This document shows, piece after piece, positions 25,780 through 34,864 of a DNA stretch of 64,000 nt. The DNA lies in contig NZ_CP106736.1 in the NCBI RefSeq assembly GCF_030035605.1, positions 2,604,001 to 2,668,000 of the forward strand, given 5' to 3'. This DNA is from Silvimonas soli (GTDB lineage Bacteria > Pseudomonadota > Gammaproteobacteria > Burkholderiales > Chitinibacteraceae). The position numbers and the translations under genes were made by a program. The notes below the pieces were generated by a model, which did no database searches, was not told where the DNA came from, and was given only the letters and a program-made list of their open reading frames with translations. Positions within the stretch are counted from its first letter, which is position 1, and each line of letters starts with the position of its first letter.

Positions 25780-25817
25780 CATCCGGGCGACAAGAATGCC
25801 GATTTGCCGCCCGGATG
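25780..25817. terminator. Inverted repeat between convergent murB and mpl
   Basis: CATCCGGGCGACAA at 25780-25793 and TTGCCGCCCGGATG at 25804-25817 pair with one mismatch, placed in the only gap between the two genes. On the minus strand CATCCGGG is followed by GAAAAC rather than a T-run, so it may act as a folding RNA end or be a relative of the REP-like element. Confidence 0.55.
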
Positions 25818-25827
25818 AAGTGGCCAG

Positions 25828-27198
25828 TTAACGCTGCAAAGCCGCCAACAGTTTGCCGTGAATGCCGCCAAAGCCGCCGTTACTCATGACCAGAATGTGA
25901 TCGCCCGGTTGTGCTGCGCTGGCGACATCGGCAACCAGCGCTGTCAGGTCATCATGCGCATGCGCTTTCTCGCCCAGTCCGGTCAACGCTTCTGCCGGGT
26001 CCCAGCCCAGATTGGCGCCGTAGCAATACACGCGATCTGCATCGACCAGACTGGCTGGCAATTGCGCCTTCATGGTGCCCAGCTTCATGGTGTTGGAACG
26101 GGGCTCCAGCACTGCCAGAATGCGTGCTTTGCCTACTTTGCGGCGCAAGCCCGCTAGCGTGGTGGCAATGGCGGTGGGGTGATGGGCAAAGTCGTCGTAC
26201 ACGGTGATGCCGTTGACCACGCCCTTAATCTCCATGCGGCGTTTGACGTTGCGGAACTCGCCCAGCGCCTCAATGGCTTGCGCCACCGGTACACCCACAT
26301 GCCGGGCCGCAGCGATGGCAGCAACCGCGTTCAAGCGATTGTGTTCGCCCAGCAAATCCCAAGTCACCCGGCCTTGCATCTGGCCATTGAGCAGTACATC
26401 AAAATGCTGGCCGTCATCATTGGCCATCGCCCAACCCTGGTCGACCCCAAAGCGCTCGGCTTCGCTCCAGTTGCCGCGTTGCAGTACGCGATCCAGACTG
26501 GCTTCGCGACCGTTGACGATCAGGCGACCATTGCCCGGCACCGTGCGCACCAAGTGGTGAAACTGGGTTTCGATGGCATGCAGATCGGCAAAAATATCGG
26601 CGTGGTCGAACTCCAGATTATTCAGGATTGCCGTGCGTGGCCGGTAATGAACAAATTTGGAACGTTTGTCGAAAAACGCGGTGTCATATTCATCGGCTTC
26701 GATTACAAAGAAGGGAGATTGACCGCCTTTTTCCTGGCGTGGTTCGCCGGGCAGGCGGGCGGAGATGCCAAAGTTTTCCGGGATGCCACCCACCAGAAAG
26801 CCAGGTGCCAATCCGGCGTATTCCAGAATCCAGGCCAGCATGGAGGTCGTCGTGGTTTTGCCATGCGTGCCAGCGACCGCGAGAACCCAGCGACCCTGCA
26901 GGATATGATCGCGCAGCCACTCTGGGCCTGAGGTATACGGCAGGCCACGATTGAGGATTTCTTCCATTAACGGATTGCCGCGGCTGACCACGTTGCCGAT
27001 CACGTACAGATCCGCGTTCAGCTGCAACTGGTCAGGAGACCAGCCCTCGATCAGCTCGATACCCAGTGCTTCCAGCTGGTCGGACATGGGCGGGTAAACC
27101 CCGGCATCGCAGCCGGTCACCGTGTGGCCCGCCACGCGTGCCAGGGCGGCGATGCCACCCATGAAAGTGCCGCAAATACCGAGAATGTGAATATGCAT
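25828..27198 (-). CDS. mpl: UDP-MurNAc:tripeptide ligase Mpl (murein recycling)
   Basis: A 456-residue Mur ligase that attaches recycled L-Ala-gamma-D-Glu-meso-Dap to UDP-MurNAc. It starts MHIHILGICGTFMGGIAAL, the Mpl form of the Mur N-terminal domain. The ATP loop is GTHGKTTTTSML near 109-120, and NNLEFDHADIF and EHNRLNAVAAIAAA follow. VYDDFAHHPTAI near 334-345 is the third signature. This supports a recycling pathway beside murB. Confidence 0.95.
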   Translation of the reverse strand: MHIHILGICGTFMGGIAALARVAGHTVTGCDAGVYPPMSDQLEALGIELIEGWSPDQLQLNADLYVIGNVVSRGNPLMEEILNRGLPYTSGPEWLRDHILQGRWVLAVAGTHGKTTTTSMLAWILEYAGLAPGFLVGGIPENFGISARLPGEPRQEKGGQSPFFVIEADEYDTAFFDKRSKFVHYRPRTAILNNLEFDHADIFADLHAIETQFHHLVRTVPGNGRLIVNGREASLDRVLQRGNWSEAERFGVDQGWAMANDDGQHFDVLLNGQMQGRVTWDLLGEHNRLNAVAAIAAARHVGVPVAQAIEALGEFRNVKRRMEIKGVVNGITVYDDFAHHPTAIATTLAGLRRKVGKARILAVLEPRSNTMKLGTMKAQLPASLVDADRVYCYGANLGWDPAEALTGLGEKAHAHDDLTALVADVASAAQPGDHILVMSNGGFGGIHGKLLAALQR

Positions 27199-27242
27199 AA
27201 TGGATTATTGAAATGTTATTAAAATTTAGAAAATTTAATGGC

Positions 27243-27272
27243 TTGGCGCGTCAAGTTTGGATTGCGTACAAT
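27243..27272 (+). promoter_or_regulatory. Candidate sigma-70 promoter of the GGDEF gene
   Basis: TTGGCG at 27243-27248 and TACAAT at 27267-27272 are separated by 18 bases, about 30 bases before the start codon, in an AT-rich divergent intergenic region shared with mpl. Confidence 0.4.
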
Positions 27273-27303
27273 CCGGTATTCCTTTTACGTTCCCATCTAG
27301 ATC

Positions 27304-28275
27304 ATGCCTAAAGTGCCGCCGGTAAATCCGGTGGAAATCGCCCGAATTGCCTTAAAACGGTTGGTCGAAAGCCGCTTGCCGCCGACCCCCGAAAACTATA
27401 CGCAATTCTACAACGCGATTGCCACCATCAAGGCGCCGGAAGAAAAAACCACCGACGAGCTCCAGCAAGCGTGGCAGATTCTGTGCCGGCTGGACGATGC
27501 CGTTGGCGATGCAACCGATACCACCGAACAACTGATTGCCTCGCTGGCGGTGAATGGCGAGAGCATGGCCAGCAGTCTGGACCAGTTGCAAACCGCCCGC
27601 GAACAGCATCTAGCCAAGGTTGTGCCGCCTGAAGAGACGCATGGTCGCCTTGAAGCTCTGCTGGATCAGATCATCGATTCCACCAGTACCATTCATTCCT
27701 CGGTGCAGACCACGCACGTTGATCTGGCTGCGATCCGCGAGTCCGTGCGCCACATTGAAGAAGACCTGGCGCACAACCGGATGATCCTTGGGCTGGACCC
27801 GCTGACCGGCGCACATAACCGTCAGGGCTTTGATCACCTGCTGGCCGCCGAAGTAAAGCGCGCTCGCCGCCACAGTGGCAAGCTGAGCGTGGTGATTCTT
27901 GATCTGGATGATTTCAAGCTGGTCAATGACCGGTTTGGCCATCTGGTTGGTGATCAGGTGTTGGTGCACATGGCCGATCTGGCCAAAGCGGTGTTGCGTG
28001 AAACTGACGCTTTGGTCCGCTACGGCGGTGAAGAGTTCCTGCTGATTTTGCCGGAAACCGACCAGAACGGCGCGCAATATGTGGTCGACCGTTTGCGGGT
28101 TGTGGCTGCGCGGACGCCGTTTATGCACAAGTCCGAACGTATTGATGTCACGTTCTCCTCCGGCGTGGCCATGCTCAAGGATGATGAAAACGGTCGTGCC
28201 CTGGTATTGCGTGCCGATGAGGCGTTGTATCGGGCCAAACACAGTGGTCGCGGGCGGATCGAGCTGGCGCTGTAG
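27304..28275 (+). CDS. Diguanylate cyclase (GGEEF)
   Basis: A 323-residue soluble protein. Residues 1-150 are helical, with PVNPVEIARIALKRLVESRLPPTPENY at the start and a predicted coiled coil near 95-155 that should aid dimerisation (the family's N-terminal module; I know no ligand). Residues 160-323 form the cyclase domain, with active site GGEEF at 241-245 and an I-site RETD five residues earlier. An active, feedback-controlled enzyme is likely. A strong terminator follows. Confidence 0.88.
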   Translation: MPKVPPVNPVEIARIALKRLVESRLPPTPENYTQFYNAIATIKAPEEKTTDELQQAWQILCRLDDAVGDATDTTEQLIASLAVNGESMASSLDQLQTAREQHLAKVVPPEETHGRLEALLDQIIDSTSTIHSSVQTTHVDLAAIRESVRHIEEDLAHNRMILGLDPLTGAHNRQGFDHLLAAEVKRARRHSGKLSVVILDLDDFKLVNDRFGHLVGDQVLVHMADLAKAVLRETDALVRYGGEEFLLILPETDQNGAQYVVDRLRVVAARTPFMHKSERIDVTFSSGVAMLKDDENGRALVLRADEALYRAKHSGRGRIELAL

Positions 28276-28290
28276 TCCGGCTGCTTTACT

Positions 28291-28342
28291 GGCTCCAAAC
28301 AAAAAACCCATGTCATCTGGCATGGGGTTTTTGTTTGGAGCC
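28291..28342. terminator. Bidirectional terminator between GGDEF gene and trkH
   Basis: GGCTCCAAACAAAAA...CCCATG pairs with CATGGGG...TTTTTGTTTGGAGCC in a long, nearly perfect stem. The A- and T-rich arms give a T-run on both strands, suiting the convergent genes. Confidence 0.85.
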
Positions 28343-28361
28343 ACACACGCATGCGCCTGGA

Positions 28362-29816
28362 TTAGTGGCGCCAGAACGCTGGCGTGAACAGGATCAGCAC
28401 CGAGAAGATTTCCAGTCGTCCCAACAGCATGGCAAAGGTGCAAACCCAGATTTGCAGCGGCGCGAAGACTGAAAAATTAGCTGCCGGGCCAACCACGCCC
28501 AGACCTGGCCCGGTATTGTTCAGGCAGGCCACGATCGCAGTGAAGCTGCTGAGGAAATCCAGATCAGTCAGCAGCATGACAAACGTCAGCACCACCATGC
28601 TGGTTACATACAACGAGATAAATCCGAGCACCGCAAAAATCACACTCGGCGGTACGCTGCGGCCATTGACCTGCACCGGTTGCACGGCGTTCGGATGTAA
28701 CAGGGTGGTGAACTGGCGGCCCGCTTCCTTGAGCAGCACCAGTGCCCGGAACATCTTGATGCCGCCACCGGTAGAGCCCGCGCAAGCGCTAAAGCAAGAC
28801 AGGAACAACATCAGCAGCGGTACAAACAGTGGCCAAGTGCCGAAGTCCGCCGTGGCGTAACCCCCATCGGTGGCGATCGACACCAGGTTGAACGCTACAT
28901 TGCGCAGTGATGTTTCATAGTCGGGATAGACATTCTGCCAATCCAGGTAGGCCGCCAACCCGATGCCGGCTAGCAAGATCACCGCCAACATCGACTTGAA
29001 CTCGGTATCGCGCCAGTAGGCTAGTAGCGAACGGCGGCTGAAGGCGACGTAATGCGTGGCGAAATTGGTGGCGCCAGCAATCATGAACACAATCAGGATG
29101 GCTTCGATGGCGGGCGAATTGAAGTACGCCACACTATCGGTATGGGTGGAAATGCCGCCCAGTGAAATGGCCGTCAGCGCGTGGCATACAGCGTCAAACC
29201 AGGTCATCCCGGCCAGCTTGAGCAACAGCAGGCAGAGGATGGTGAGCCCGATATAAACCAGCCATAAATTGCGCGCCGTCTCCCGGATTCGCGGTTTGAG
29301 CTTGGCGTCTTTGATTGGCCCTGGCATTTCGGCCTTGAACACCTGCATGCCGCCTACGCCCAGCATCGGCAAAATCGCCACCGCCAGCACGATCACCCCC
29401 AAGCCGCCCAGCCAGCTCAACATATGGCGCCAGAGGTTGAGCGACGCTGGCAGCGCATCAAGATCGGCGATTGTGGTGGAACCGGTGGTGGTCAGCCCGG
29501 CCATGCCCTCGAAATAGCCGTTGGTAAACGAGACGCTGGGGTCATAAAGCCAGAACGGCGCGGCCGCTGCGAGTGGCAGCAACAGCCAGATGCCGACCAC
29601 CAGCAAGAAGCCGTCACGTACTTGCAATTCACGGCGAAAGGCATGCGTTGCCGCGACGATTACCAGCGCGCTGACAAACACAATTCCCAAGGCCTGTGCA
29701 AACGGCTGCAGGCCAGCATCTTGTCCGAACCAGGCCAGCCCCAGCGGAACCAGCAAGGTGAGTGAAAACAGCAGGGCTATCCGGGCGAGGATATTGAAGG
29801 TGGGCAACAAGCGCAT
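28362..29816 (-). CDS. trkH: Potassium uptake protein TrkH
   Basis: A 484-residue membrane protein with the four M1-P-M2 repeats of TrkH, the pore subunit of the Trk potassium system. Recognisable are GLTTTGSTTIADLDALP near 107-123, ALTAISLGGISTHTDS near 215-230, FNLVSIATDGGYATADF near 310-327 and ACLNNTGPGLG near 435-445, each carrying a filter glycine. Its ATG overlaps the trkA stop, so the two are coupled. Confidence 0.94.
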   Translation of the reverse strand: MRLLPTFNILARIALLFSLTLLVPLGLAWFGQDAGLQPFAQALGIVFVSALVIVAATHAFRRELQVRDGFLLVVGIWLLLPLAAAAPFWLYDPSVSFTNGYFEGMAGLTTTGSTTIADLDALPASLNLWRHMLSWLGGLGVIVLAVAILPMLGVGGMQVFKAEMPGPIKDAKLKPRIRETARNLWLVYIGLTILCLLLLKLAGMTWFDAVCHALTAISLGGISTHTDSVAYFNSPAIEAILIVFMIAGATNFATHYVAFSRRSLLAYWRDTEFKSMLAVILLAGIGLAAYLDWQNVYPDYETSLRNVAFNLVSIATDGGYATADFGTWPLFVPLLMLFLSCFSACAGSTGGGIKMFRALVLLKEAGRQFTTLLHPNAVQPVQVNGRSVPPSVIFAVLGFISLYVTSMVVLTFVMLLTDLDFLSSFTAIVACLNNTGPGLGVVGPAANFSVFAPLQIWVCTFAMLLGRLEIFSVLILFTPAFWRH

Positions 29817-31195
29817 CAGAAGAACCCCAGCTTCACGGCGAACAGATGCTCAACTTCGCGGGTACGCATTTTGTCGTGCACGAACAGGATGCAGCGGTCA
29901 TCGGCTTCGATCACCGTGTCATGGTGCACCATGATGACCTTGCCAGCGCGCACGATGGCGGCCAGAAAAGCGTGCGATGGCATGCGAATTTCATCGACCC
30001 GGCGGCCAATTACCCGCGACACCGACTTGTTGCCATGAACGATCAGCTCAACCGCCTCGGCCGCGCCACGGCGCAGTGGTTTGACTGCGGCGATATCGCC
30101 TTGCCGGGCGAAGGCGAGCAGGGTGCCGATGGTGAGCTGGGCGGGGGAGAGCGCCACGTCAATGCGGCTGTCTTGCAACAGGTCGACATAGCGCGAGCGG
30201 TTGATGATCGAGATCACCTTGCGTGCGCCCATCTGTTTGGCCAGCAAGGACGACATGATGTTGTCTTCGTCATCCGAAGTCAGCGCCAGATATAGATCGG
30301 TACGGTCAATCTGTTCCGATTCAAACATCGTCTCGCTGGTGGCATCACCGAGCAGTACCAGCGAGTCGGGCAACTGGTTGGCAATCCATTCGGCGCGAGC
30401 TGGATCGCTTTCTACCAGCTTGACGCTGTAATCCTTCTGCAGGGCCTTGGCGAGGCGAAAGCCAACGTTGCCCCCGCCCGCCAGCAGCACGCGCTTGATG
30501 GGGCTTTCCACCACGTGCAACGCGGCGATGACTTTGCGCATTTGCCGTGCTTCGGCCAGCACAAATACTTCGTCTCCGGCCTGCAGCTCGGTGTCGCCAT
30601 CCGGGCGGATGTAATGGTTATTGCGATAGACGCCGACGACGCGCCGGTCGACATTGGGCAGGACCTCGTTGAACTGGGTCAACGCCTTGCCTGCCATGGG
30701 CGCGCCTTCGGTAATGCGCGCCACCACCAGTTGCACCAGCCCGTTGGCAAAATCGAGCACCTGCAATGCTTCGGGCATTTTCACCAGCCGCACCAGGTAG
30801 TCGGTGACGACCTGGGCCGGTGTAATGGTGTGACTGATGGCAAAACCGTCTTCTTCCGAAAACAGCGCCTCGTGAGCCAATAGATCGGAATTGCGGATGC
30901 GGGCAATGCGCGTGGGCACGCGGAACATCTGGTAGGCAATCTTGCAGGCCACCATGTTCAGTTCATCCGTCGGGGTGACGGCCAGCAGCAGTTCGGCGTC
31001 TTCAGCGCCAGCTTCGCGCAGCGTTTGCGGGCTGGAGGCAGAACCGGTAATGACGCGCAGATCCAGTCGGCTCATCAGGGGAGCTAGATTGGCCGGGTTG
31101 TCATCGACGATGGTGACGTTGTGTTGCTCGTAGACCAATTGCTCGGCCACGGTGGCGCCGACCCGGCCGGCACCAAGAATCAGAATATTGGACAC
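29816..31195 (-). CDS. trkA: Trk potassium channel regulatory subunit TrkA
   Basis: A 459-residue protein with two RCK modules. Nucleotide-binding motifs are ILGAGRVGATVAEQL at the very N terminus and LAGGGNVGFRLAKAL near 235. It sits on the cytoplasmic face of TrkH and gates it with NAD(H) or ATP. I chose the GTG at 31195 because this gives the family length (about 458) and starts just before the first Rossmann strand. The open frame to 31345 has no family sequence. It follows a terminator that separates it from ntrX. Confidence 0.93.
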   Translation of the reverse strand: MSNILILGAGRVGATVAEQLVYEQHNVTIVDDNPANLAPLMSRLDLRVITGSASSPQTLREAGAEDAELLLAVTPTDELNMVACKIAYQMFRVPTRIARIRNSDLLAHEALFSEEDGFAISHTITPAQVVTDYLVRLVKMPEALQVLDFANGLVQLVVARITEGAPMAGKALTQFNEVLPNVDRRVVGVYRNNHYIRPDGDTELQAGDEVFVLAEARQMRKVIAALHVVESPIKRVLLAGGGNVGFRLAKALQKDYSVKLVESDPARAEWIANQLPDSLVLLGDATSETMFESEQIDRTDLYLALTSDDEDNIMSSLLAKQMGARKVISIINRSRYVDLLQDSRIDVALSPAQLTIGTLLAFARQGDIAAVKPLRRGAAEAVELIVHGNKSVSRVIGRRVDEIRMPSHAFLAAIVRAGKVIMVHHDTVIEADDRCILFVHDKMRTREVEHLFAVKLGFF

Positions 31196-31346
31196 GTTTG
31201 GCTGTGATCTCTGTTTTATCTGGAGCCAGGCGCACGCGGGGCGGGCAGCCAGGACTCCGTTTGGTTTTGGCTTGATTGCGATGCCATGGGGGCGATCAGT
31301 ACAACAACCGGACCAAAGGGCAGGCCAGTGGCCCCCAAAACGCAAA

Positions 31347-31381
31347 AACGGGAAGCAACCTTGTCAGGTTTGCTTCCCGTT
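31347..31381 (-). terminator. Terminator between ntrX and trkA
   Basis: AACGGGAAGCAA at 31347-31358 pairs perfectly with TTGCTTCCCGTT at 31370-31381, with a T-run on the minus strand. It ends the leftward def-to-ntrX operon. Confidence 0.85.
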
Positions 31382-31421
31382 CAGACTAGCACAGCGCTAC
31401 AGATATGCCGTGCGGGTTATG

Positions 31422-32729
31422 TCAGTCTTCTTCAACTGGCTTGTTTTTTTTGGGCATGTTGACACCCAACTGTTTGAGCTTGCGGTAAAGGTGCGTGCGT
31501 TCCAGCCCGATCCGTTCCGCCACCCGGCTCATATTGCCGCCAGACAACTCGATCTGCCGTTCCAGATAGAACTTCTCGAACTGGTCGCGTGCTTCGCGTA
31601 GCGGCAAGTTCATGTCCACTGCCGACAAAGCCGGAGCCGGTGCCGAAATTTGCGCTGCAGTAGCTTCAACGCTGGGCGAGAACTGCGACAAAATGCGCGA
31701 AACCGGATTGATATCGATCTCGCCATCGCGGCAGGACAACGCCAGACTCTTCACCACGTTGGTCAGCTCATCCAGATTGCCCGGCCAGTCTTGCTGGGCC
31801 AGCAACTGCAAAGCATTGTGGCTGAAGCGACGCGCGCCCAGCTTATGCTGCGCGACTGTATCGGTGAGGATGGTCTCCGCCATGCGCGGGATGTCTTCCT
31901 TGTGCTCACGCAGGGCGGGCACCGGCACAATCCATTGCGACAGCTGACGGAACAACTCGGGATCGAGATCGCCGCTGAGCTGATCCAGCGGACGGCTGGA
32001 GGCCGACACCAGTCGCACCTTCATTTTGTCCAGCTTGCCCAGCACCGACTTCAGCCCGGCTTGTGCCCGCGCATCCAGATAAGCCAGATCACGCAGGAAC
32101 AACGTGCCGCCGGTAGCCTTGTTCAGCAACTCTTGCGGCGCCAGCGCGAATTCTTCATTGGAGTGCGGCGCCACAAACGGCTTGCCGTCCGGGTTGACGT
32201 AGCGCGCGCAATATTCAAAACCGACACCAGGCGGGCCGATCAGCAGCACCGGCGCGGTTTGCGCTTGTGCGGCTTGCAGCATGCGGGTCAGTTCGCGAAT
32301 GTGCTCGCTCTCTCCCAGACGATTGAGGGTGACGACCGGACGTGGTGCTTCTTGTTGCAAGGTCACGGCGCGTTTGACGGCGGCCAGTAACTTTTGCAAA
32401 CCAATCGGCTTTTCCAGGAAGTCCATCGCACCGATCCGCGTTGCTTCCACAGCGGTATCGATGGTGGCATGACCTGACATCATGATCACCGGCATGGTGA
32501 GCTGGCCGTTACGTGCCCACTCCTTGAGCAACGTTACGCCATCGGTGTCCGGCATCCAGATATCCAGCAATACCAGGCGTGGTTGCGCCTGATTACGTAG
32601 CCGGCGCGCCGCTTCGGCGTTTTCTGCCACCGCTACGCTATAGCCTTCGTCTTGCAGAATTTCGGACAACAATTCGCGAATGCCGATCTCGTCATCTACT
32701 ACCAGAATATCCTGACTATGCAACTTCAT
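31422..32729 (-). CDS. ntrX: NtrX-type response regulator with degenerate AAA+ domain
   Basis: A 435-residue regulator. The receiver domain is intact, with Asp56 in VLLDIWMPDTDG. The central domain is shortened and eroded: Walker A reads GPPGVGFE at 165-172 without the lysine, no GAFTGA loop is present, and Walker B reads GGTLFLRD at 207-214. It is therefore unlikely to hydrolyse ATP or activate sigma-54. The Fis-type helix-turn-helix near 390-435 (NMSRVAERIGLERTHLYRKL) is intact. It overlaps ntrY by four bases. Likely a phosphorylation-controlled DNA binder. Confidence 0.88.
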   Translation of the reverse strand: MKLHSQDILVVDDEIGIRELLSEILQDEGYSVAVAENAEAARRLRNQAQPRLVLLDIWMPDTDGVTLLKEWARNGQLTMPVIMMSGHATIDTAVEATRIGAMDFLEKPIGLQKLLAAVKRAVTLQQEAPRPVVTLNRLGESEHIRELTRMLQAAQAQTAPVLLIGPPGVGFEYCARYVNPDGKPFVAPHSNEEFALAPQELLNKATGGTLFLRDLAYLDARAQAGLKSVLGKLDKMKVRLVSASSRPLDQLSGDLDPELFRQLSQWIVPVPALREHKEDIPRMAETILTDTVAQHKLGARRFSHNALQLLAQQDWPGNLDELTNVVKSLALSCRDGEIDINPVSRILSQFSPSVEATAAQISAPAPALSAVDMNLPLREARDQFEKFYLERQIELSGGNMSRVAERIGLERTHLYRKLKQLGVNMPKKNKPVEED

Positions 32730-34864
32730 TCCTCCGCCAGCGGCAGATCAATACGAACCCAGGCTCCGCCAGTTTCGCGGTTTCCGGCCTGAATGCGGCC
32801 GTGATGTTCGTCGATAATTTTTTTAACTATCGCCAATCCCAAGCCCGTACCTTTTTGTTTTGTTGTGATGTACGGTTCAAACACCCGAGGGAGTATATCG
32901 GGTTGAAAGCCGTTTCCGCTGTCTTCTACGACGAGTCTGGCAAATTTATCGGTTTTTTCGGTCCGGACGCAAATTTGTGGTTTATTGAATACGCCATCAA
33001 CCGCCTGTCCGCTTTCCTGGGAATGGATAGCATCTTGTGCATTCTGCAGCAAATTGTGGATCACCTGGCGTAAATGCGTGGCATCTCCGTCCACAATCAG
33101 CGCGCCGCCGGTCAGATCTTCGTATTTCACCGGGGCAGCTTCATACAGTACCAAGACTTCACTGAGCAACTGGCGCAGATCAAGCGGACGCTTCTTGCCC
33201 GTGGGTTTGCGGGCGTAATCGCGGAACGCGTCTACCATTTGCTTGAGCGCGGCCACCTGTTTGACGATGGTTTGAGAATTGCGGGTCAGCAGGTCCTTAC
33301 CGCTCTGGTCCAGTTTGTCGGCCAGTTTCAGTTCCATGCGCTCAGCGGCCAACTGGATCGGCGTGAGCGGGTTTTTGATTTCATGGGCCAGGCGACGAGC
33401 CACTTCACCCCAGGCCGCATCGCGCTGGGCGGAAATCAAATCGGTAATGTCGTCAAACACCACCAGATAGCCGCTACGACTTTCGCCCACCGCCAGCCTT
33501 GTGCCGCGAATTTGCAAAATGCGTTTTTCGTCGGCGACTTCGGCTTCTTTTTCCCAGTGTTCTTCTTTGCCGGCAAAGCCCATCAACACTTGGTCACACA
33601 AGGTGGTGAGCGCTGGATAAAGCTCACTCCAGCGCATCAGCGGGATATCGCCTAGCCGGTTGGGATCAATGCCCAGAATGCGTAGCGCGCTCTGATTGGC
33701 AGAGGCCAGCGTCCAGCTATCGTCAAACGACATCACACCCGCGGTGAGCGAGCCAAGCATCGCCTCCAGGTACGCATTGGCGGCCTCTTGTTCGGCCTGG
33801 TGCTGTTCCAGCGCGGTGCGTGCATCGCCCAACTGGCGGGTCATGCGGTTGAACGAATGCGTGAGAATGCCCAGTTCGTCGCGGCTGATCACCGGCTGGC
33901 GCTGTGAATAGTCGCCCGAAGCCACCGCGCGGGTGCCTTCGGCCAGCACTGAGAGCGGCGCGGCCAGTTTGTCCGACAGATAGATTGCCAGCGCCACTGC
34001 GCCCAGCAGGGCCATCAGCAACGCCAGCGTCAGCGTCAGGCTGTAGATGAGTTTGAGGCCTTGGCGCGATTGCGAGAGCTGTTTGTAATCGGCGCGGACT
34101 TGTTCGACCAGTTCGGCATCGGCGGCCAGTGAAGGGTCAATTGGCTGGCGTAGCTGCAAGATGCGCGTGCGCTCAGATAAACCGGTGTCATGCACTGGCA
34201 TCATCACGCGCATGGTCAGACCCTTGTCGGTGTCTGTTTCCAGTTGTTTGACCGGCCCTTGCATGGCCATGCGTAGCTGATTGCGGTCGGGGATACTCGG
34301 GAATAACCCGGCGCTTTCGTTACCGATATGCGCAATGGTCTGCCCGGTTTCATCAAAAACGCTGATTTCCTGTACCCCAATCTGATCGCGCAAACGAGTC
34401 AGACGGGAAAGAAGCGAGGTGCCGTTTTCATCGTGGATATCCAGGGCGATGACCCGCGCTTTACGTAGCAGGTCGTTCTGCTGGAAATCAATGGCGTTGT
34501 GACCGAGGTTCAAGCCGCGATCGAGGGCGCCTTCCACCCGTACGTCAAACCAGGTTTCGATGGAGCGGTTCAGAAACTGCACCGACAAGGTGTACACCAG
34601 CGCGCCGGGCAACACCGCCACCAGCGAGAACATCAGCACCATGCGCAAAGTGAGCCGCGAGCCAAAGACCTTGGCTTTGACCTTTTGCACCAGCTGCATC
34701 AGGCGCACGCCCACCAGCACGATCATGCCCAGCAACATCAGGCCGTTGATGGTCAGCAGCACGGTGTAATACTTGGCGAAGGCCGAGGTATTGCCGGAAG
34801 CGGTGGCCAGCAGGAACAGCAGAATTGTGCCCAGCGAGGCCAGAATGATGAGCGCCCGCTTCAT
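32726..34864 (-). CDS. ntrY: Sensor histidine kinase NtrY
   Basis: A 712-residue membrane kinase. It has membrane segments near 5-22, 36-56, 80-102 and, after a periplasmic region, near 275-300. HAMP follows (LAEGTRAVASGDYSQRQP), then PAS near 365-470, HisKA with LAHEIKNPLTP and phospho-acceptor His494, and an ATPase domain with TKQKGTGLGLAIVKK. NtrY senses redox or nitrogen state in other proteobacteria and phosphorylates NtrX. It starts one base before the DUF4390 gene's end and overlaps ntrX by ATGA. Confidence 0.92.
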   Translation of the reverse strand: MKRALIILASLGTILLFLLATASGNTSAFAKYYTVLLTINGLMLLGMIVLVGVRLMQLVQKVKAKVFGSRLTLRMVLMFSLVAVLPGALVYTLSVQFLNRSIETWFDVRVEGALDRGLNLGHNAIDFQQNDLLRKARVIALDIHDENGTSLLSRLTRLRDQIGVQEISVFDETGQTIAHIGNESAGLFPSIPDRNQLRMAMQGPVKQLETDTDKGLTMRVMMPVHDTGLSERTRILQLRQPIDPSLAADAELVEQVRADYKQLSQSRQGLKLIYSLTLTLALLMALLGAVALAIYLSDKLAAPLSVLAEGTRAVASGDYSQRQPVISRDELGILTHSFNRMTRQLGDARTALEQHQAEQEAANAYLEAMLGSLTAGVMSFDDSWTLASANQSALRILGIDPNRLGDIPLMRWSELYPALTTLCDQVLMGFAGKEEHWEKEAEVADEKRILQIRGTRLAVGESRSGYLVVFDDITDLISAQRDAAWGEVARRLAHEIKNPLTPIQLAAERMELKLADKLDQSGKDLLTRNSQTIVKQVAALKQMVDAFRDYARKPTGKKRPLDLRQLLSEVLVLYEAAPVKYEDLTGGALIVDGDATHLRQVIHNLLQNAQDAIHSQESGQAVDGVFNKPQICVRTEKTDKFARLVVEDSGNGFQPDILPRVFEPYITTKQKGTGLGLAIVKKIIDEHHGRIQAGNRETGGAWVRIDLPLAEE

